From Clostridium culturomicium (lineage in GTDB: Bacteria > Bacillota > Clostridia > Clostridiales > Clostridiaceae): DNA of 64,000 bases. The notes beneath the pieces are model-generated. The model saw only the letters and a list, made by a program, of their open reading frames with translations. It was not told the origin of the DNA and made no database searches. Of this stretch, positions 1 to 9,103 are shown one piece after another. The position numbers and the translations under genes are program-made. Positions within the stretch are counted from its first letter, which is position 1, and the number at the start of each line of letters is the position of its first letter. The stretch covers positions 310,001 through 374,000 of the forward strand of contig NZ_CCXK01000014.1 of assembly GCF_000821305.1 (NCBI RefSeq), read 5' to 3'.

Positions 1-115
1 TTATTTTATCCCAATAAACTAATGAATTTAAAGTATATTTAAGATATTCTATTTTTCTAACCAATTCCTTAAATTCCATGAGCTTAGTATCATAAATTTT
101 ATTAGTTTTCGCCAT
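1..115 (-). CDS. M32 family carboxypeptidase, N-terminal fragment
   Basis: Only the first 38 codons lie in the window; the gene runs off the left edge. The ATG is at 115 and is preceded by a strong GGAGAG site inside the end of the MFS gene, which it overlaps by 14 bases, so the two are probably translationally coupled. The start resembles the helical N-terminus of metal-dependent M32 (Taq-type) carboxypeptidases: a KELVRKIEYLKYTL helix followed by VYWDK, the place of the family's conserved tryptophan-aspartate. The HEXXH zinc site is outside the window, so the call rests on N-terminal resemblance. Confidence 0.6.
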   Translation of the reverse strand, partial: MAKTNKIYDTKLMEFKELVRKIEYLKYTLNSLVYWDKI

Positions 116-1454
116 GACTACTCTCTCCTTCTTGTTTTGCTGCTTTATTATATTTCCATAATCCAATTAAAAGTATTGTGCATGCAATAGCATAAATAAT
201 AGCTGCTATATAATAAGCTGTTCTATATCCTTCCTGTGTTACAAATAATACTTTACCTGTGAACATTCCACTTGCTATGCTCGCAAGTCCTGCTACAAAA
301 TTTAATGCAGATGCATATGCTGGCCTATACCTATCTGGTACAATCTCCATAGATAAAGAACTATCTACTGGACTACTTAAATTTATAAGCCCAGACCTGA
401 TGAATAAGGAAATTCCTACAACTGGAATTGTATATTTTCCAAAGGCATCTCCATTGGCAATCAATAACATAAAAGGAATTGATAGTAGTGCTACACCTCC
501 AAGGGTAACAATTTGTCCAAATTTCTTAACCACCCATGGTGTAAACAACATGAAAACTACTATTGCTAAATATGACAAAGATACTAATTGAGAAGATGTA
601 ACCTTATCAATATGAAGATTCCTATTTAGAAAAACAGTGTAGTATGAACTAAATAGTCCCATGCCAAAGGAAATCATAGCCCAATAAATCATATAAATAA
701 TAGAATCTCTTCCCATTATGGATTTTAATATGTTCTTTACCTGTTGTATAAACGGTTTTCTCTCTTCTGCAGCCATGAAAAAATAATCATCTTTCTTCTC
801 TCGAATAAGAATTGCAGGAACTATTGCTGCTAATGATAAGACTGCAGCCATAAACAGCACATCCTTATTTCCTTGAAGATAAGCAACTTTCATAACTGGA
901 GACATTTCTGACACATATTCCGTCAAAGCTTTCGCTGAACTATAAGTCTGACCTGCTCTTAATGAAAACATCTTAACGGTTAATGCTCCGCCTAAAAATG
1001 TTGTTAGGAAATAACCTATATAACCTATATAATAAGTTTTTGTGTACCAGCTAATCTTGTTTTTACTTTTGGTGTATACGGCTATAAAGGGTGCAAGCAT
1101 TGCATAATGCAATTGAATTCCTGTTAATGCTAATAGAGTTGTAATATTAAAAATTATTGGTGAATCCAAGTATAATACTGACAACAGAGCTGCTGAACAT
1201 GAGACTGATGAAAACATCAGCAACTTTTTATATCCAATTTTCGGTATGAAAACAAGGATGAATGCACTTATAAATGTTGCATATCCGTAAAATGCCCAAA
1301 ATGAAGTTGCTACTGTTATTGAAACCTCTTGAAGGTAATTAATATATGTATCATAAATAATTCCGCTCACCAAGTTACTTATGACATAACTTATAATGAA
1401 CATAGAAATATTCCATGTCTTACGCTTGCTTAACCAAGATTCTGACTCTTCCAT
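102..1454 (-). CDS. MFS transporter
   Basis: A 450-residue polytopic membrane protein of typical major facilitator length, with about twelve hydrophobic segments and a charged central loop near residues 218-245 (REKKDDYFFMAAEERKPF) separating two six-helix halves. A good AAGGAG site precedes the ATG. It is followed with a 14-base overlap by a peptidase gene, which might hint at export or uptake of a peptide or sugar, but nothing in the sequence fixes the substrate. The family call is firm, the substrate unknown. Confidence 0.8.
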   Translation of the reverse strand: MEESESWLSKRKTWNISMFIISYVISNLVSGIIYDTYINYLQEVSITVATSFWAFYGYATFISAFILVFIPKIGYKKLLMFSSVSCSAALLSVLYLDSPIIFNITTLLALTGIQLHYAMLAPFIAVYTKSKNKISWYTKTYYIGYIGYFLTTFLGGALTVKMFSLRAGQTYSSAKALTEYVSEMSPVMKVAYLQGNKDVLFMAAVLSLAAIVPAILIREKKDDYFFMAAEERKPFIQQVKNILKSIMGRDSIIYMIYWAMISFGMGLFSSYYTVFLNRNLHIDKVTSSQLVSLSYLAIVVFMLFTPWVVKKFGQIVTLGGVALLSIPFMLLIANGDAFGKYTIPVVGISLFIRSGLINLSSPVDSSLSMEIVPDRYRPAYASALNFVAGLASIASGMFTGKVLFVTQEGYRTAYYIAAIIYAIACTILLIGLWKYNKAAKQEGESSHGEN

Positions 1455-1489
1455 TATAATCTCCTTTTTAAAATAAACTTTTTAAAGTA

Positions 1490-2068
1490 TTACTTATATC
1501 TACACTGTGTAAAAAATGGATGAAGTAAATTTAATGAGAAAACATCTTCACCCGTAGGATTTGCTAGCTCCTTGTTATTTATTTCATCTATAGAAGTATT
1601 ACATTGGTTATTCAAACTGCTATCATTTTCAATGACTTCCATTAAAGCAAGAAATATTTTGGCTTCTCTCTTCATCTTTTGAAGGTTAAATTTATGAGCT
1701 CTTACTGTTGCTGGACTTATACCCATCTCTTTACCGATAACCTTTACATCCTTACGCAAAAACATGGCTATAAGCATACTTTTTTGAATATCAGAAAGTC
1801 CACTAATCTGTTTATCTAAAGAAATTAAACTTTTAAATACTCCTCCATGTTCATCATCAATATGTTCTATAACAGCTTTTTCAGCAGTCACCATACGCTC
1901 CCTGCTCGTATGAATTAAACCCTCCTCAAAATACTCTCCACAAAAGATACAGCTATACCCTTGTCCACTTTCTTGCTGTATATACCCTTTATATAACTCT
2001 TCCATACGAAGTTCTTTAAAATCTTTACTAGTATCTATATTCTCTGTAATATCTCTTTTTTTCTCCAA
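1490..2068 (-). CDS. LuxR/DUF2087-type transcriptional regulator with zinc-finger-like N-terminus
   Basis: A small cytoplasmic DNA-binding protein. Its first part has a CIFCGEYFEEG knuckle and an IEHIDDEHG segment, together a plausible C2H2-like zinc site. The middle has a helix-turn-helix (KVIGKEMGISPATVRAHKFN) and a coupled RREAKIF helix. This arrangement is known in clostridial regulators that usually carry a C-terminal DUF2087 domain; here the protein ends shortly after the HTH, so it is a short version. I chose the TTG at 2068 because an ideal AGGAGG lies nine bases before it; the ATG at 2092 has no such site. Target genes cannot be told. Confidence 0.6.
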   Translation of the reverse strand: MEKKRDITENIDTSKDFKELRMEELYKGYIQQESGQGYSCIFCGEYFEEGLIHTSRERMVTAEKAVIEHIDDEHGGVFKSLISLDKQISGLSDIQKSMLIAMFLRKDVKVIGKEMGISPATVRAHKFNLQKMKREAKIFLALMEVIENDSSLNNQCNTSIDEINNKELANPTGEDVFSLNLLHPFFTQCRYK

Positions 2069-2344
2069 TCCACGACTCCTCCTAAACACCATAATTTTAT
2101 AAATATTTTTAATTTTCGTTTATTAATGACTAAATATTATCATACTTTATTTATAATTACAATATATTTTAAATTTTCTAAAATTTATTTTTACTATAAT
2201 ATTTCACCTTTCCTTTAAACGGCATTTTTTATTTTATTTTTACTAAATTAATAACATTTAATTAAAAATACGTACCTTACTTTAACTTCTAGAAAAACTG
2301 TACTATACTAAAATTACATTCATTGCACAAAGGAGAGTTAAAAC

Positions 2345-2995
2345 ATGAAACAACTTCCAATAAAGAATCTTAAAGAACTAAATATATTAGATATACAATA
2401 CTTAGTTGGAGAATTAAAAACAATTTCTTTAAAATACAGATGTGCTCTTCGTGAAATAGAGACTAAATTTGCTATTTTAAATGATGAATATAAAAGTGTA
2501 CATTCCCATAACCCTATTGAACATATGAAGTCTCGTATAAAAACTCCAGAGAGTATTTTAGAAAAACTTCAAAGAAAAGGTCTTCCTGTAACTGCTGAAG
2601 GTGCTGGAGAACTTACTGACATTGCTGGGATTCGTGTTGTATGTTCATTTTTAAGTGATGTTTATGAAATTGCAGATTCAATTATTTCTCAAAATGACTT
2701 AACACTAATTAGAAAAAGTGATTATATCAAAAATCCAAAACCTCATGGATATAGGAGCTTACATTTAATCGTAAGTGTACCAGTTTTCTTTTCATCCAAG
2801 GTAGAAAATGTACCTGTTGAAATCCAGCTTAGAACCGTTTCAATGGATACTTGGGCAAGTCTTGAACATAAATTAAGATATAAGTATAATGGAGAAATGC
2901 CTGATGATATCAGCGATATGCTCCTTAGTTGTGCTGATATTACATCTAATTTAGATGATAAAATGATGTCGGCTCATGACAGGTTATTTGCATAA
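2345..2995 (+). CDS. small alarmone synthetase (RelQ/YjbM type)
   Basis: GTP pyrophosphokinase that transfers pyrophosphate from ATP to GDP or GTP to make (p)ppGpp. The 216 residues contain only the synthetase domain, as in RelQ/YjbM and RelP/YwaC: TDIAGIRVVCSF (91-102), KSDYIKNPKPHGYRSLH (124-140), EIQLRT (159-164) and SLEHKLRYK (172-180). The hydrolase, TGS and ACT domains of long RelA/SpoT enzymes are absent. A good AGGAGAG site precedes the ATG. It is a single gene ending at a strong bidirectional terminator. Assignment between the RelQ and RelP subfamilies is not certain. Confidence 0.88.
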   Translation: MKQLPIKNLKELNILDIQYLVGELKTISLKYRCALREIETKFAILNDEYKSVHSHNPIEHMKSRIKTPESILEKLQRKGLPVTAEGAGELTDIAGIRVVCSFLSDVYEIADSIISQNDLTLIRKSDYIKNPKPHGYRSLHLIVSVPVFFSSKVENVPVEIQLRTVSMDTWASLEHKLRYKYNGEMPDDISDMLLSCADITSNLDDKMMSAHDRLFA

Positions 2996-3002
2996 GAATT
3001 TA

Positions 3003-3040
3003 AATAGAACGAAATCACAAGAATGTGATTTCGTTCTATT
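3003..3040. terminator. bidirectional intrinsic terminator
   Basis: A perfect 17-bp stem (3003-3019 with 3024-3040) around an AGAA loop lies between two convergent genes, the alarmone synthetase and the minus-strand gene at 3044. It serves both directions. Confidence 0.85.
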
Positions 3041-3043
3041 ATG

Positions 3044-3445
3044 TTAAAAATTTCTCTCCATCTGTTTAGTATTAATCAAGAATTCATCCATCTGATAATC
3101 ATGTATATTTAAATCAATTTCCTCTTCCATCAATTTTGAAATCATCTCTTCTTTTTCATCATCAAATATTCCTGAATTTCGTATATTTTCGATTAAACTT
3201 TCCAGGTCATAAATTCTACATTCTCCTTCATAAACCCCTAATTCCCTGGAAATATTCACTGCATTTTCAAGCTGTTCTGTAGTATTATCAACATAAACAT
3301 AATCAGAATTATTCCCAATATCATCAATCTTTTCAACAAAATATCCCAATATATATGCATTTGCATCCTCCACTTGTTGAAAGCCTTCAATATCCCCCTT
3401 TGGAGTCACTACTATATAATTATGATAAGGTAGTATCGTTTCCAT
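3044..3445 (-). CDS. hypothetical protein
   Basis: A 133-residue acidic soluble protein that I do not recognise. It has no signal peptide or membrane segment. The first 60 residues look like a small alpha/beta unit (NYIVVTPKGDIEGF, ANAYILGYFVEKIDD); the C-terminal half is helical and rich in glutamate (DDEKEEMISKLMEEEID). I chose the ATG at 3445 because the AAAGGAG site is seven bases before it, while the ATG two codons upstream sits directly on that site. It is monocistronic, convergent with the alarmone synthetase. Confidence 0.6.
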   Translation of the reverse strand: METILPYHNYIVVTPKGDIEGFQQVEDANAYILGYFVEKIDDIGNNSDYVYVDNTTEQLENAVNISRELGVYEGECRIYDLESLIENIRNSGIFDDEKEEMISKLMEEEIDLNIHDYQMDEFLINTKQMERNF

Positions 3446-3698
3446 TGTCATTCTCCTTTACTTACTAATTTTTATCCTCTCTTTGTCACTTACTCATATT
3501 TTCTTAAATAAATATTTACTGATATAATCATTATTTTCTTCATTGTAAAGCTGATTTATTCTTTTGAATTTATAGTAAAAAAATAAAAAAGATAAAAGCA
3601 AATTTTTCACTTTCATCTTTTTCATTACATATTTGTAGGTTAAAACATAGTAAATAATTACTACACGGTTTATATAAATTTAAAGGTAAACAATTTAA

Positions 3699-4274
3699 TT
3701 ATTCTTCAACAAATTCGATAATTCCCTCATCTAATCTGCTGACTCTAGCTAATGAGCATACATCATACCCACTATCTTCAAGAAGTTTTCTGCCTGGCTG
3801 GAAGGATTTCTCTATTACAATTCCTATTCCACTTACCTCTGCCCCTGCTTCCTCAACAAGTCTCGCTGCTCCAAGAGCCGCTTCACCATAAGCTAAAAAA
3901 TCATCTATTATTAAAATCTTATCTTCTTTTGATATATATTTCTTAGATAAAGTTAATTCATAATTTATATCTTTTGTGAAAGAGTGTACCGTTGTTTGAT
4001 ACACTTCTCCACTTAATATCTTAGATGTTTGCTTCTTTAAAGTTACCATAGGTAGCCCCATCTGAAGTGCAGTCATAACTGTTGGTGCAATTCCTGAACT
4101 TTCTATTGTAAATATCTTTGTAATTCCATGCTTCTGAAAGTATTCCTTAAACGCTGTACCAATCTCGCTCATTAAAACAGGATCAACTCCATGATTTAAA
4201 AATGAATCAACTTTTAATACTGATTTATTTAATGCATTTCCATCTTTTAAAATACGTTGTTTTAAAGCTTCCAT
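3699..4274 (-). CDS. xpt: xanthine phosphoribosyltransferase
   Basis: Cytoplasmic purine-salvage enzyme that converts xanthine and PRPP to XMP. The 191 residues match the usual length of Xpt. The PRPP-binding loop ILIIDDFLAYGEAA (120-133) and the N-terminal MEALKQRI start are typical. The ATG overlaps the stop codon of the permease gene by one base (TAATG), so the pair is translationally coupled: the permease imports xanthine and Xpt traps it. The operon sits behind the purine riboswitch at 5816-5882. Confidence 0.93.
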   Translation of the reverse strand: MEALKQRILKDGNALNKSVLKVDSFLNHGVDPVLMSEIGTAFKEYFQKHGITKIFTIESSGIAPTVMTALQMGLPMVTLKKQTSKILSGEVYQTTVHSFTKDINYELTLSKKYISKEDKILIIDDFLAYGEAALGAARLVEEAGAEVSGIGIVIEKSFQPGRKLLEDSGYDVCSLARVSRLDEGIIEFVEE

Positions 4275-5623
4275 TATGCTACCTCTCTATCTTCATTACT
4301 ATCTTCTATTATTCTATCTTCTTTTAAAACTAAATTTAATATTAATGCTGTGATTGTTCCAGTTGAAATTCCTGATGAGAAAATCATCTTAATTCCTTCT
4401 GGAAGCTGTGCTATAACATCTGGTCTAAATGTAACTCCTAGACCTAAAGCTATAGAAGTTGCTATGATTAACAGATTTCTCTCTGTAAGTCTAACTCTGC
4501 TAAGTGTTTTGATTCCAGCAGCAGCTACTGTACCAAACATAACTACTCCAACTCCACCTAATACTGGCTGTGGAATTCCACTTATTAACCCAGCTAATTT
4601 AGGTAAAAAGCCTAAACATACCATTATGATACCAGCCATTATTGCTACATGCTTACTTGCAACTTTTGTTAAAGATATTAATCCTACATTCTGACTAAAG
4701 GTTGTATTAGGGAAGGAACCTACTGCTGCTCCAACAATACTTCCGATACCATCAGCTAAAACTCCTGAACCAACCTTCTTTTCATCCATCTCTATTTGTG
4801 AAGTTTCTCCTATAGCCTTTAAACATCCTACCGTTTCTATAGTTGTAACAAAGTATGCTGGAATAAATGCAATTAATGCTTTTAAATCAAAAGTAATACC
4901 ATATTCAAATATCTTAGGGAAAGAAATCCAGCTAGCTTCTTTTACTGCTGTAAAATCAACCATTCCCATAGGAATGCAAATAAGATATCCTGCTACCATA
5001 CCAATTAATATTGATGCACTGCTAAGCATTCCTTTACCATACCTATTTAATACTAAAGTAAATACTAGAACAAACATTGCTATAGATAAATTTCTCATAC
5101 TGCCATAATCAGCAGCTCCAACTCCGCCTGCAGCCCAATCTATTGACACAGGAAGTAGTGTTAATCCAATTAAACACACAACCGTACCAGTAACTATAGG
5201 TGGAAATAACTTCATTAAAGGTTTAATAAAATAACTTAATACAATTTCAAAGAATGCTCCTAAAATTGTTGCTCCTATTATTCCTGGTAATCCTAAAACT
5301 GTACCAACAGAAATAGCTGGTGACACAAATGTAAAGTCTGTCCCCATTATACATGCTACTCTAGAACCAACAGCCCCAAAACCTCTTGCTTGTATTACTG
5401 TTGCTAATCCTGATGCTAAAATTGTTGCACTTATAACAGTGGTTGTAAGCTTTGCATCAAAGCCTAGAGCACTTGATATAACTAAAGGTACAACAACTAT
5501 TCCTCCAAAGGCAGCAAATATATGCTGTAATCCAAATAATATTTTCTTGATTAAACTTGGGTTATCATCCACCCCATAGGTTAATTTAATGTCGTCATTA
5601 ATTACTTGTTCTTCATGTGTCAT
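4274..5623 (-). CDS. pbuX: xanthine permease (NCS2 family)
   Basis: A 449-residue membrane protein of the nucleobase-cation symporter-2 family with about fourteen hydrophobic segments. The QHIFAAFGG motif of helix 1, the conserved TTIETVGCLKAIGE segment and the FPNTTFSQNVG signature mark the family. Operon position before xpt and the guanine-type riboswitch point to xanthine, possibly hypoxanthine or guanine. A GGGGGAG site precedes the ATG. A second NCS2 gene at 22360 is not riboswitch-linked and may differ in substrate. Confidence 0.9.
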   Translation of the reverse strand: MTHEEQVINDDIKLTYGVDDNPSLIKKILFGLQHIFAAFGGIVVVPLVISSALGFDAKLTTTVISATILASGLATVIQARGFGAVGSRVACIMGTDFTFVSPAISVGTVLGLPGIIGATILGAFFEIVLSYFIKPLMKLFPPIVTGTVVCLIGLTLLPVSIDWAAGGVGAADYGSMRNLSIAMFVLVFTLVLNRYGKGMLSSASILIGMVAGYLICIPMGMVDFTAVKEASWISFPKIFEYGITFDLKALIAFIPAYFVTTIETVGCLKAIGETSQIEMDEKKVGSGVLADGIGSIVGAAVGSFPNTTFSQNVGLISLTKVASKHVAIMAGIIMVCLGFLPKLAGLISGIPQPVLGGVGVVMFGTVAAAGIKTLSRVRLTERNLLIIATSIALGLGVTFRPDVIAQLPEGIKMIFSSGISTGTITALILNLVLKEDRIIEDSNEDREVA

Positions 5624-5733
5624 TTGTTTATCTCCCCCTCAAGTGATTTAATCTTTTGTCTCGCATTTCTATTTTCATACTTGAAGTTTGATATCATATT
5701 TTACTCGAAGAAATTTACATTATTTAATAAAAA

Positions 5734-5765
5734 AACACCTCAATTTATTCTAAAATTGAGGTGTT
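5734..5765 (-). terminator. riboswitch expression-platform terminator
   Basis: A 13-bp perfect stem (AACACCTCAATTT with its complement) followed in the minus-strand transcript by a run of U lies between the purine aptamer and pbuX. With ligand bound the leader transcript should end here; without it the aptamer's 3' strand can join an antiterminator. Confidence 0.85.
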
Positions 5766-5815
5766 GATAACTTTTCACTATAAATAACTTGCCAGTAAAT
5801 AATGAATTACAACTC

Positions 5816-5882
5816 CTCGTAGTCTGCAAATTTACGGCTTGCAGGTAGAAACTTCCGGACCATATTACCGATTATATACGAG
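5816..5882 (-). ncRNA. purine riboswitch aptamer (guanine/xanthine type)
   Basis: The minus strand shows the classic three-way-junction aptamer: P1 arms CTCGT/ACGAG at both ends, then TATAATCGG, the ATATGG and GTTTCTACC core, GCAAGCCGTAAATTTGC, and the closing GACTACGAG. The base that pairs with the ligand is C in GACTAC, as in guanine-responsive members; adenine types have U there. It should switch off pbuX-xpt when guanine or hypoxanthine is plentiful. Confidence 0.96.
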
Positions 5883-5901
5883 TTTTATTAACTATATGTT
5901 C

Positions 5902-5930
5902 ATTGTATCACGAACATTCTAACAACACAA
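5902..5930 (-). promoter_or_regulatory. vegetative promoter of the pbuX-xpt leader
   Basis: On the minus strand, TTGTGT (5930-5925) and TACAAT (5907-5902) are 17 bases apart, a sigma-A-type promoter about 20 bases before the aptamer. Confidence 0.6.
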
Positions 5931-6007
5931 CCTATGCATCGTTAGGATTTTTTTATTTTTCCAACTTATTTTTATATTATAAAGACATATTTATATTTTG
6001 TAAATAC

Positions 6008-8422
6008 CTAATTATATATATCTGAGAATTCAATATTACATTTTTCAACAATAGAACTTATAACATCCCTTGATTCTATAAATACATCCCTTTGATCTAA
6101 TATCTTTACAGGTAGCTCAAATATAAACTTAGTTCCTTTTCCAAATTCACTTTCAGCATAAATATTCCCACCGTGCATTTCTATTAAAGATTTCACTAAA
6201 GAAAGTCCTATTCCACTGCCTTCACAATCTCTAGTAAGAGTATTTTTAACCTGTGAAAATCTATTAAATATCTTATCTAGCTTGTCTTTCTCAATCCCGA
6301 TTCCATTATCCTCTACACTTATAATCACTTTATCTCTTGTAGATTTTATATCTACTTTTATAACTCCACCTGGCCTTGAATACTTTATGGCATTAGATAA
6401 TAAATTAAGCATTATTCTTTCAATCTTGTCAGGATCACAAGCAATAATCAATTCTTCAATATCTGTATCAAAAATCAATTCTATACCCTTTTCTGAAGTA
6501 TACTCTGTAACCGACATAGTTATATCTTCTATAACATTAATTATATTGGCATTTTCTAAAAGAATTTCATAATAACCAGTATCGATTTTAGTTATATCAA
6601 TTAGATTATTAACAAGCCTTAATAGTCTATATGAATTTTGCTTAATAGACTCCATATACCTTACAAGCTTTTCGTGAGTTAACTCTTCCATCCCATTATC
6701 TAAGTTTTTCATTATAAGCTGCATTATAGTTAAAATTATATTTAATGGAGTTTTAAATTCATGAGATATATTTGCAAAAAATTCACTCTTCAATTTCTCC
6801 ATTTCTAGAGCCTTTTCATAAATTTCTTTCTGCTCTACTGCGTTTTTCAGCTTAGTGATGTCTCTTCCAGTACATATTGAAATACCTTTTTCAGGAATAT
6901 ACCTGCTACTCCACTCTAACCAATGAACTTCTCCATTTTTTGAAACATACCTGTTAACAGCACCTTTTATAGATAATTTAGACTTCAGTTCATCAACTAT
7001 TTTTTCCGTTAAAACCCTATCCCCTGGATGAATTATATCATAACTATTCATTGAGAATAATTCTTCCTCTGTCCAGCCTAAAATATTAGTCCATCCTGAA
7101 TTTACTCTTTTAAACTTCTTATTGCAATCAACTATAGAAATTAAATCAACTGCTGTATCTAAGAATAGCTGCAGTTCTTCTTCTGCTTCTTTTCTTTTAG
7201 AAAATTCACACTTTATATCTCGCGAAAGCATATCATATTTTATTATCATACCTAATTGATTACACATGGTTTTCATAAAATCGTCACTTTTTATACTATA
7301 ATCATTTTTATTTTTATATAACGTATGAACAAGACCTATTACTTCACTATTACAGGTAATTTTGTAAATGCCACAATATTTTACCCCTAACTCTATTAAT
7401 TCTTCTTTGCCCAAAATAATATTTTTACAATCCTCAAGTGCCAAAATACCTTCATCTCTCCAATTTAATGGATCTTTAAATATATCACCCGGAATAAAAA
7501 CCTCTTTAAATTTATCAGTTTTACCTTCACTTATGCCAAAGTTTACAACTGGCTTTAATCTAGTACTTTTAGGATCATATAGCCAAATAGTTCCACCATC
7601 TGCCTTGAATCGGCTTATCAAATCATCCTTTGTTGAACTTAATACTATTTGGGCATCATACTCGTTAGTTGGAATCATGTTATTTAATGTCATCATATCT
7701 TCATGAGCTCTCGCTAATTCCTGTTCTATTTTTTTAGATAAAGTTATATCCCTAGATATACCCATCACATATTTTGCTGTGTTTTCATTTTTTATAAGTG
7801 GCGCTTTATAGGTTTCAAACCATGACTCTTCGTTATTAATACCAGTCACCTTATGTTGTTCTAAAATTGGCTTTTTACACTTTAAAACTTCAGTATCTAC
7901 ATGTCTAAAATATTCGCTATCCTTGTAATTCCATATATCAAAATCATTAGTCATCAAAAGTTCACATTTATTCATTCCTACTATATCTGCATGCTTCTGA
8001 TTTACATATACATATTTACCATATACATCTTTTACCCATACCCCATATGGAATTTCATCCAAAATTCTTTCTAAATCAACCTTAGTATGTTTGCCCTGGC
8101 ACAAAGCTTCATCTAAAATTAAACAAAATACATCTTGATCATTCCACACATCTTTACCTAATGTAGCATTAAACATTTTTTTACCTTTATCCTTGGTGTA
8201 AAGCTTAATTTTCACTCTTTTCTCTCCATATAAAGATAAATTTGATAAAATTTCTTGAGTTACAACATCAGTGCTATCAGCTATATTAATTATATTTTTT
8301 CCAATAATTTCTTCTTTTATAAATTTCAACTTGGATACTATTGCATCATTAACAAAAAGCATTTCACCATAAGTATCGCAAATAATTACCCCTTCATCTA
8401 GGTAGTTAAAAATACGTTCCAT
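6008..8422 (-). CDS. PAS/GAF sensor histidine kinase, soluble hybrid-free
   Basis: An 804-residue sensor kinase without membrane segments. Domains in order: PAS (about 1-110), PAS (118-230, ending GISRDIT), GAF-like (250-395), PAS (415-525, ending CTGRDIT), HisKA dimerisation with phospho-acceptor His554 in NISHEFKTPLN, and HATPase with N box NLLSNAIKYS (673-682), G1 DNGIGI (704-709) and G2 GSGIGLSL (735-742). It should autophosphorylate in response to a cytosolic or membrane-diffusible signal. There is no receiver domain and no response regulator next to it, so it is an orphan kinase. Some clostridial orphan kinases phosphorylate Spo0A, but that link is only inference here. Confidence 0.88.
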   Translation of the reverse strand: MERIFNYLDEGVIICDTYGEMLFVNDAIVSKLKFIKEEIIGKNIINIADSTDVVTQEILSNLSLYGEKRVKIKLYTKDKGKKMFNATLGKDVWNDQDVFCLILDEALCQGKHTKVDLERILDEIPYGVWVKDVYGKYVYVNQKHADIVGMNKCELLMTNDFDIWNYKDSEYFRHVDTEVLKCKKPILEQHKVTGINNEESWFETYKAPLIKNENTAKYVMGISRDITLSKKIEQELARAHEDMMTLNNMIPTNEYDAQIVLSSTKDDLISRFKADGGTIWLYDPKSTRLKPVVNFGISEGKTDKFKEVFIPGDIFKDPLNWRDEGILALEDCKNIILGKEELIELGVKYCGIYKITCNSEVIGLVHTLYKNKNDYSIKSDDFMKTMCNQLGMIIKYDMLSRDIKCEFSKRKEAEEELQLFLDTAVDLISIVDCNKKFKRVNSGWTNILGWTEEELFSMNSYDIIHPGDRVLTEKIVDELKSKLSIKGAVNRYVSKNGEVHWLEWSSRYIPEKGISICTGRDITKLKNAVEQKEIYEKALEMEKLKSEFFANISHEFKTPLNIILTIMQLIMKNLDNGMEELTHEKLVRYMESIKQNSYRLLRLVNNLIDITKIDTGYYEILLENANIINVIEDITMSVTEYTSEKGIELIFDTDIEELIIACDPDKIERIMLNLLSNAIKYSRPGGVIKVDIKSTRDKVIISVEDNGIGIEKDKLDKIFNRFSQVKNTLTRDCEGSGIGLSLVKSLIEMHGGNIYAESEFGKGTKFIFELPVKILDQRDVFIESRDVISSIVEKCNIEFSDIYN

Positions 8423-8734
8423 AAACTACCTTCCCCCATTCATTATATTTTAATTGACAAATTACTACATTTCTGTCCAGTTTCATTAATAATTATACAT
8501 ACAATTCCAAGTTATTACAATCTCAAGTCGAATTATTTATATATATTTTTCAATTTTATGTAAATTAAAGCATTTTATAGATTGCACGAGTATTTAGAAG
8601 TAAATAAAGCATAATCTTCCTTATTCAAACTTAACTCTTCTCCAGTATTAGTGTATTATGTAATTAAGACACCGATACACATTTAATGCTTAATTTATAT
8701 CGTTAGTCATTTTTTATTAACAGGAGGTTTATAT
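8423..8734. other. divergent intergenic region
   Basis: About 310 bases between the minus-strand kinase gene and the plus-strand GntR operon. It holds both 5' leaders and the palindrome at 8651-8672. No ORF or RNA family was recognised. Confidence 0.6.
8651..8672 (+). promoter_or_regulatory. candidate operator of the YtrA-like regulator
   Basis: GTGTATTA-N6-TAAGACAC is a near-perfect palindrome 63 bases before the GntR gene. It resembles the GTGTA...TACAC operators known for YtrA-subfamily regulators, so it is the likely autoregulatory site of this operon. Confidence 0.55.
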
Positions 8735-9103
8735 ATGGAATGGGAATTAAATTCCAAGGAACCCATCTATCTTCAAATAAAAAATCACATGAAACTTAGA
8801 ATTGTTTCAGGAAAGTTAAAAGAGGGGGAGAGATTATTGTCTGTTAGAGATTATGCCAGTGAACTAAAGGTTAATCCAAACACAATACTTAGAGTATATT
8901 CAGAGCTTGAAAATGATGGTCTTATTATTACCCAACGAGGAATTGGAAAATTTGTAACAGATGATGTAGAAAAAATACATAACTTAAGAAAAGAATTATC
9001 AATAGAGCTTATAAAAGATTTTATATCTCAAAGTAAAAACTTAGGGTTTAGTAAAAGTGAAATTATTAACTTAATAACTGATATGTACGAGGAGGAATCT
9101 TAA
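8735..9103 (+). CDS. GntR family transcriptional regulator, YtrA subfamily
   Basis: A 122-residue regulator with an N-terminal winged helix (about 8-75; KLKEGERLLSVRDYASEL, VNPNTILRVYSELENDGLI) and a short helical dimerisation tail without effector domain, the hallmark of the YtrA subfamily. These repress a linked ABC transporter and respond to cell-envelope stress in known cases. The gene opens a four-gene operon and ends in a one-base TAATG overlap with the ATPase gene. An AGGAGG site precedes the ATG. Confidence 0.88.
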   Translation: MEWELNSKEPIYLQIKNHMKLRIVSGKLKEGERLLSVRDYASELKVNPNTILRVYSELENDGLIITQRGIGKFVTDDVEKIHNLRKELSIELIKDFISQSKNLGFSKSEIINLITDMYEEES

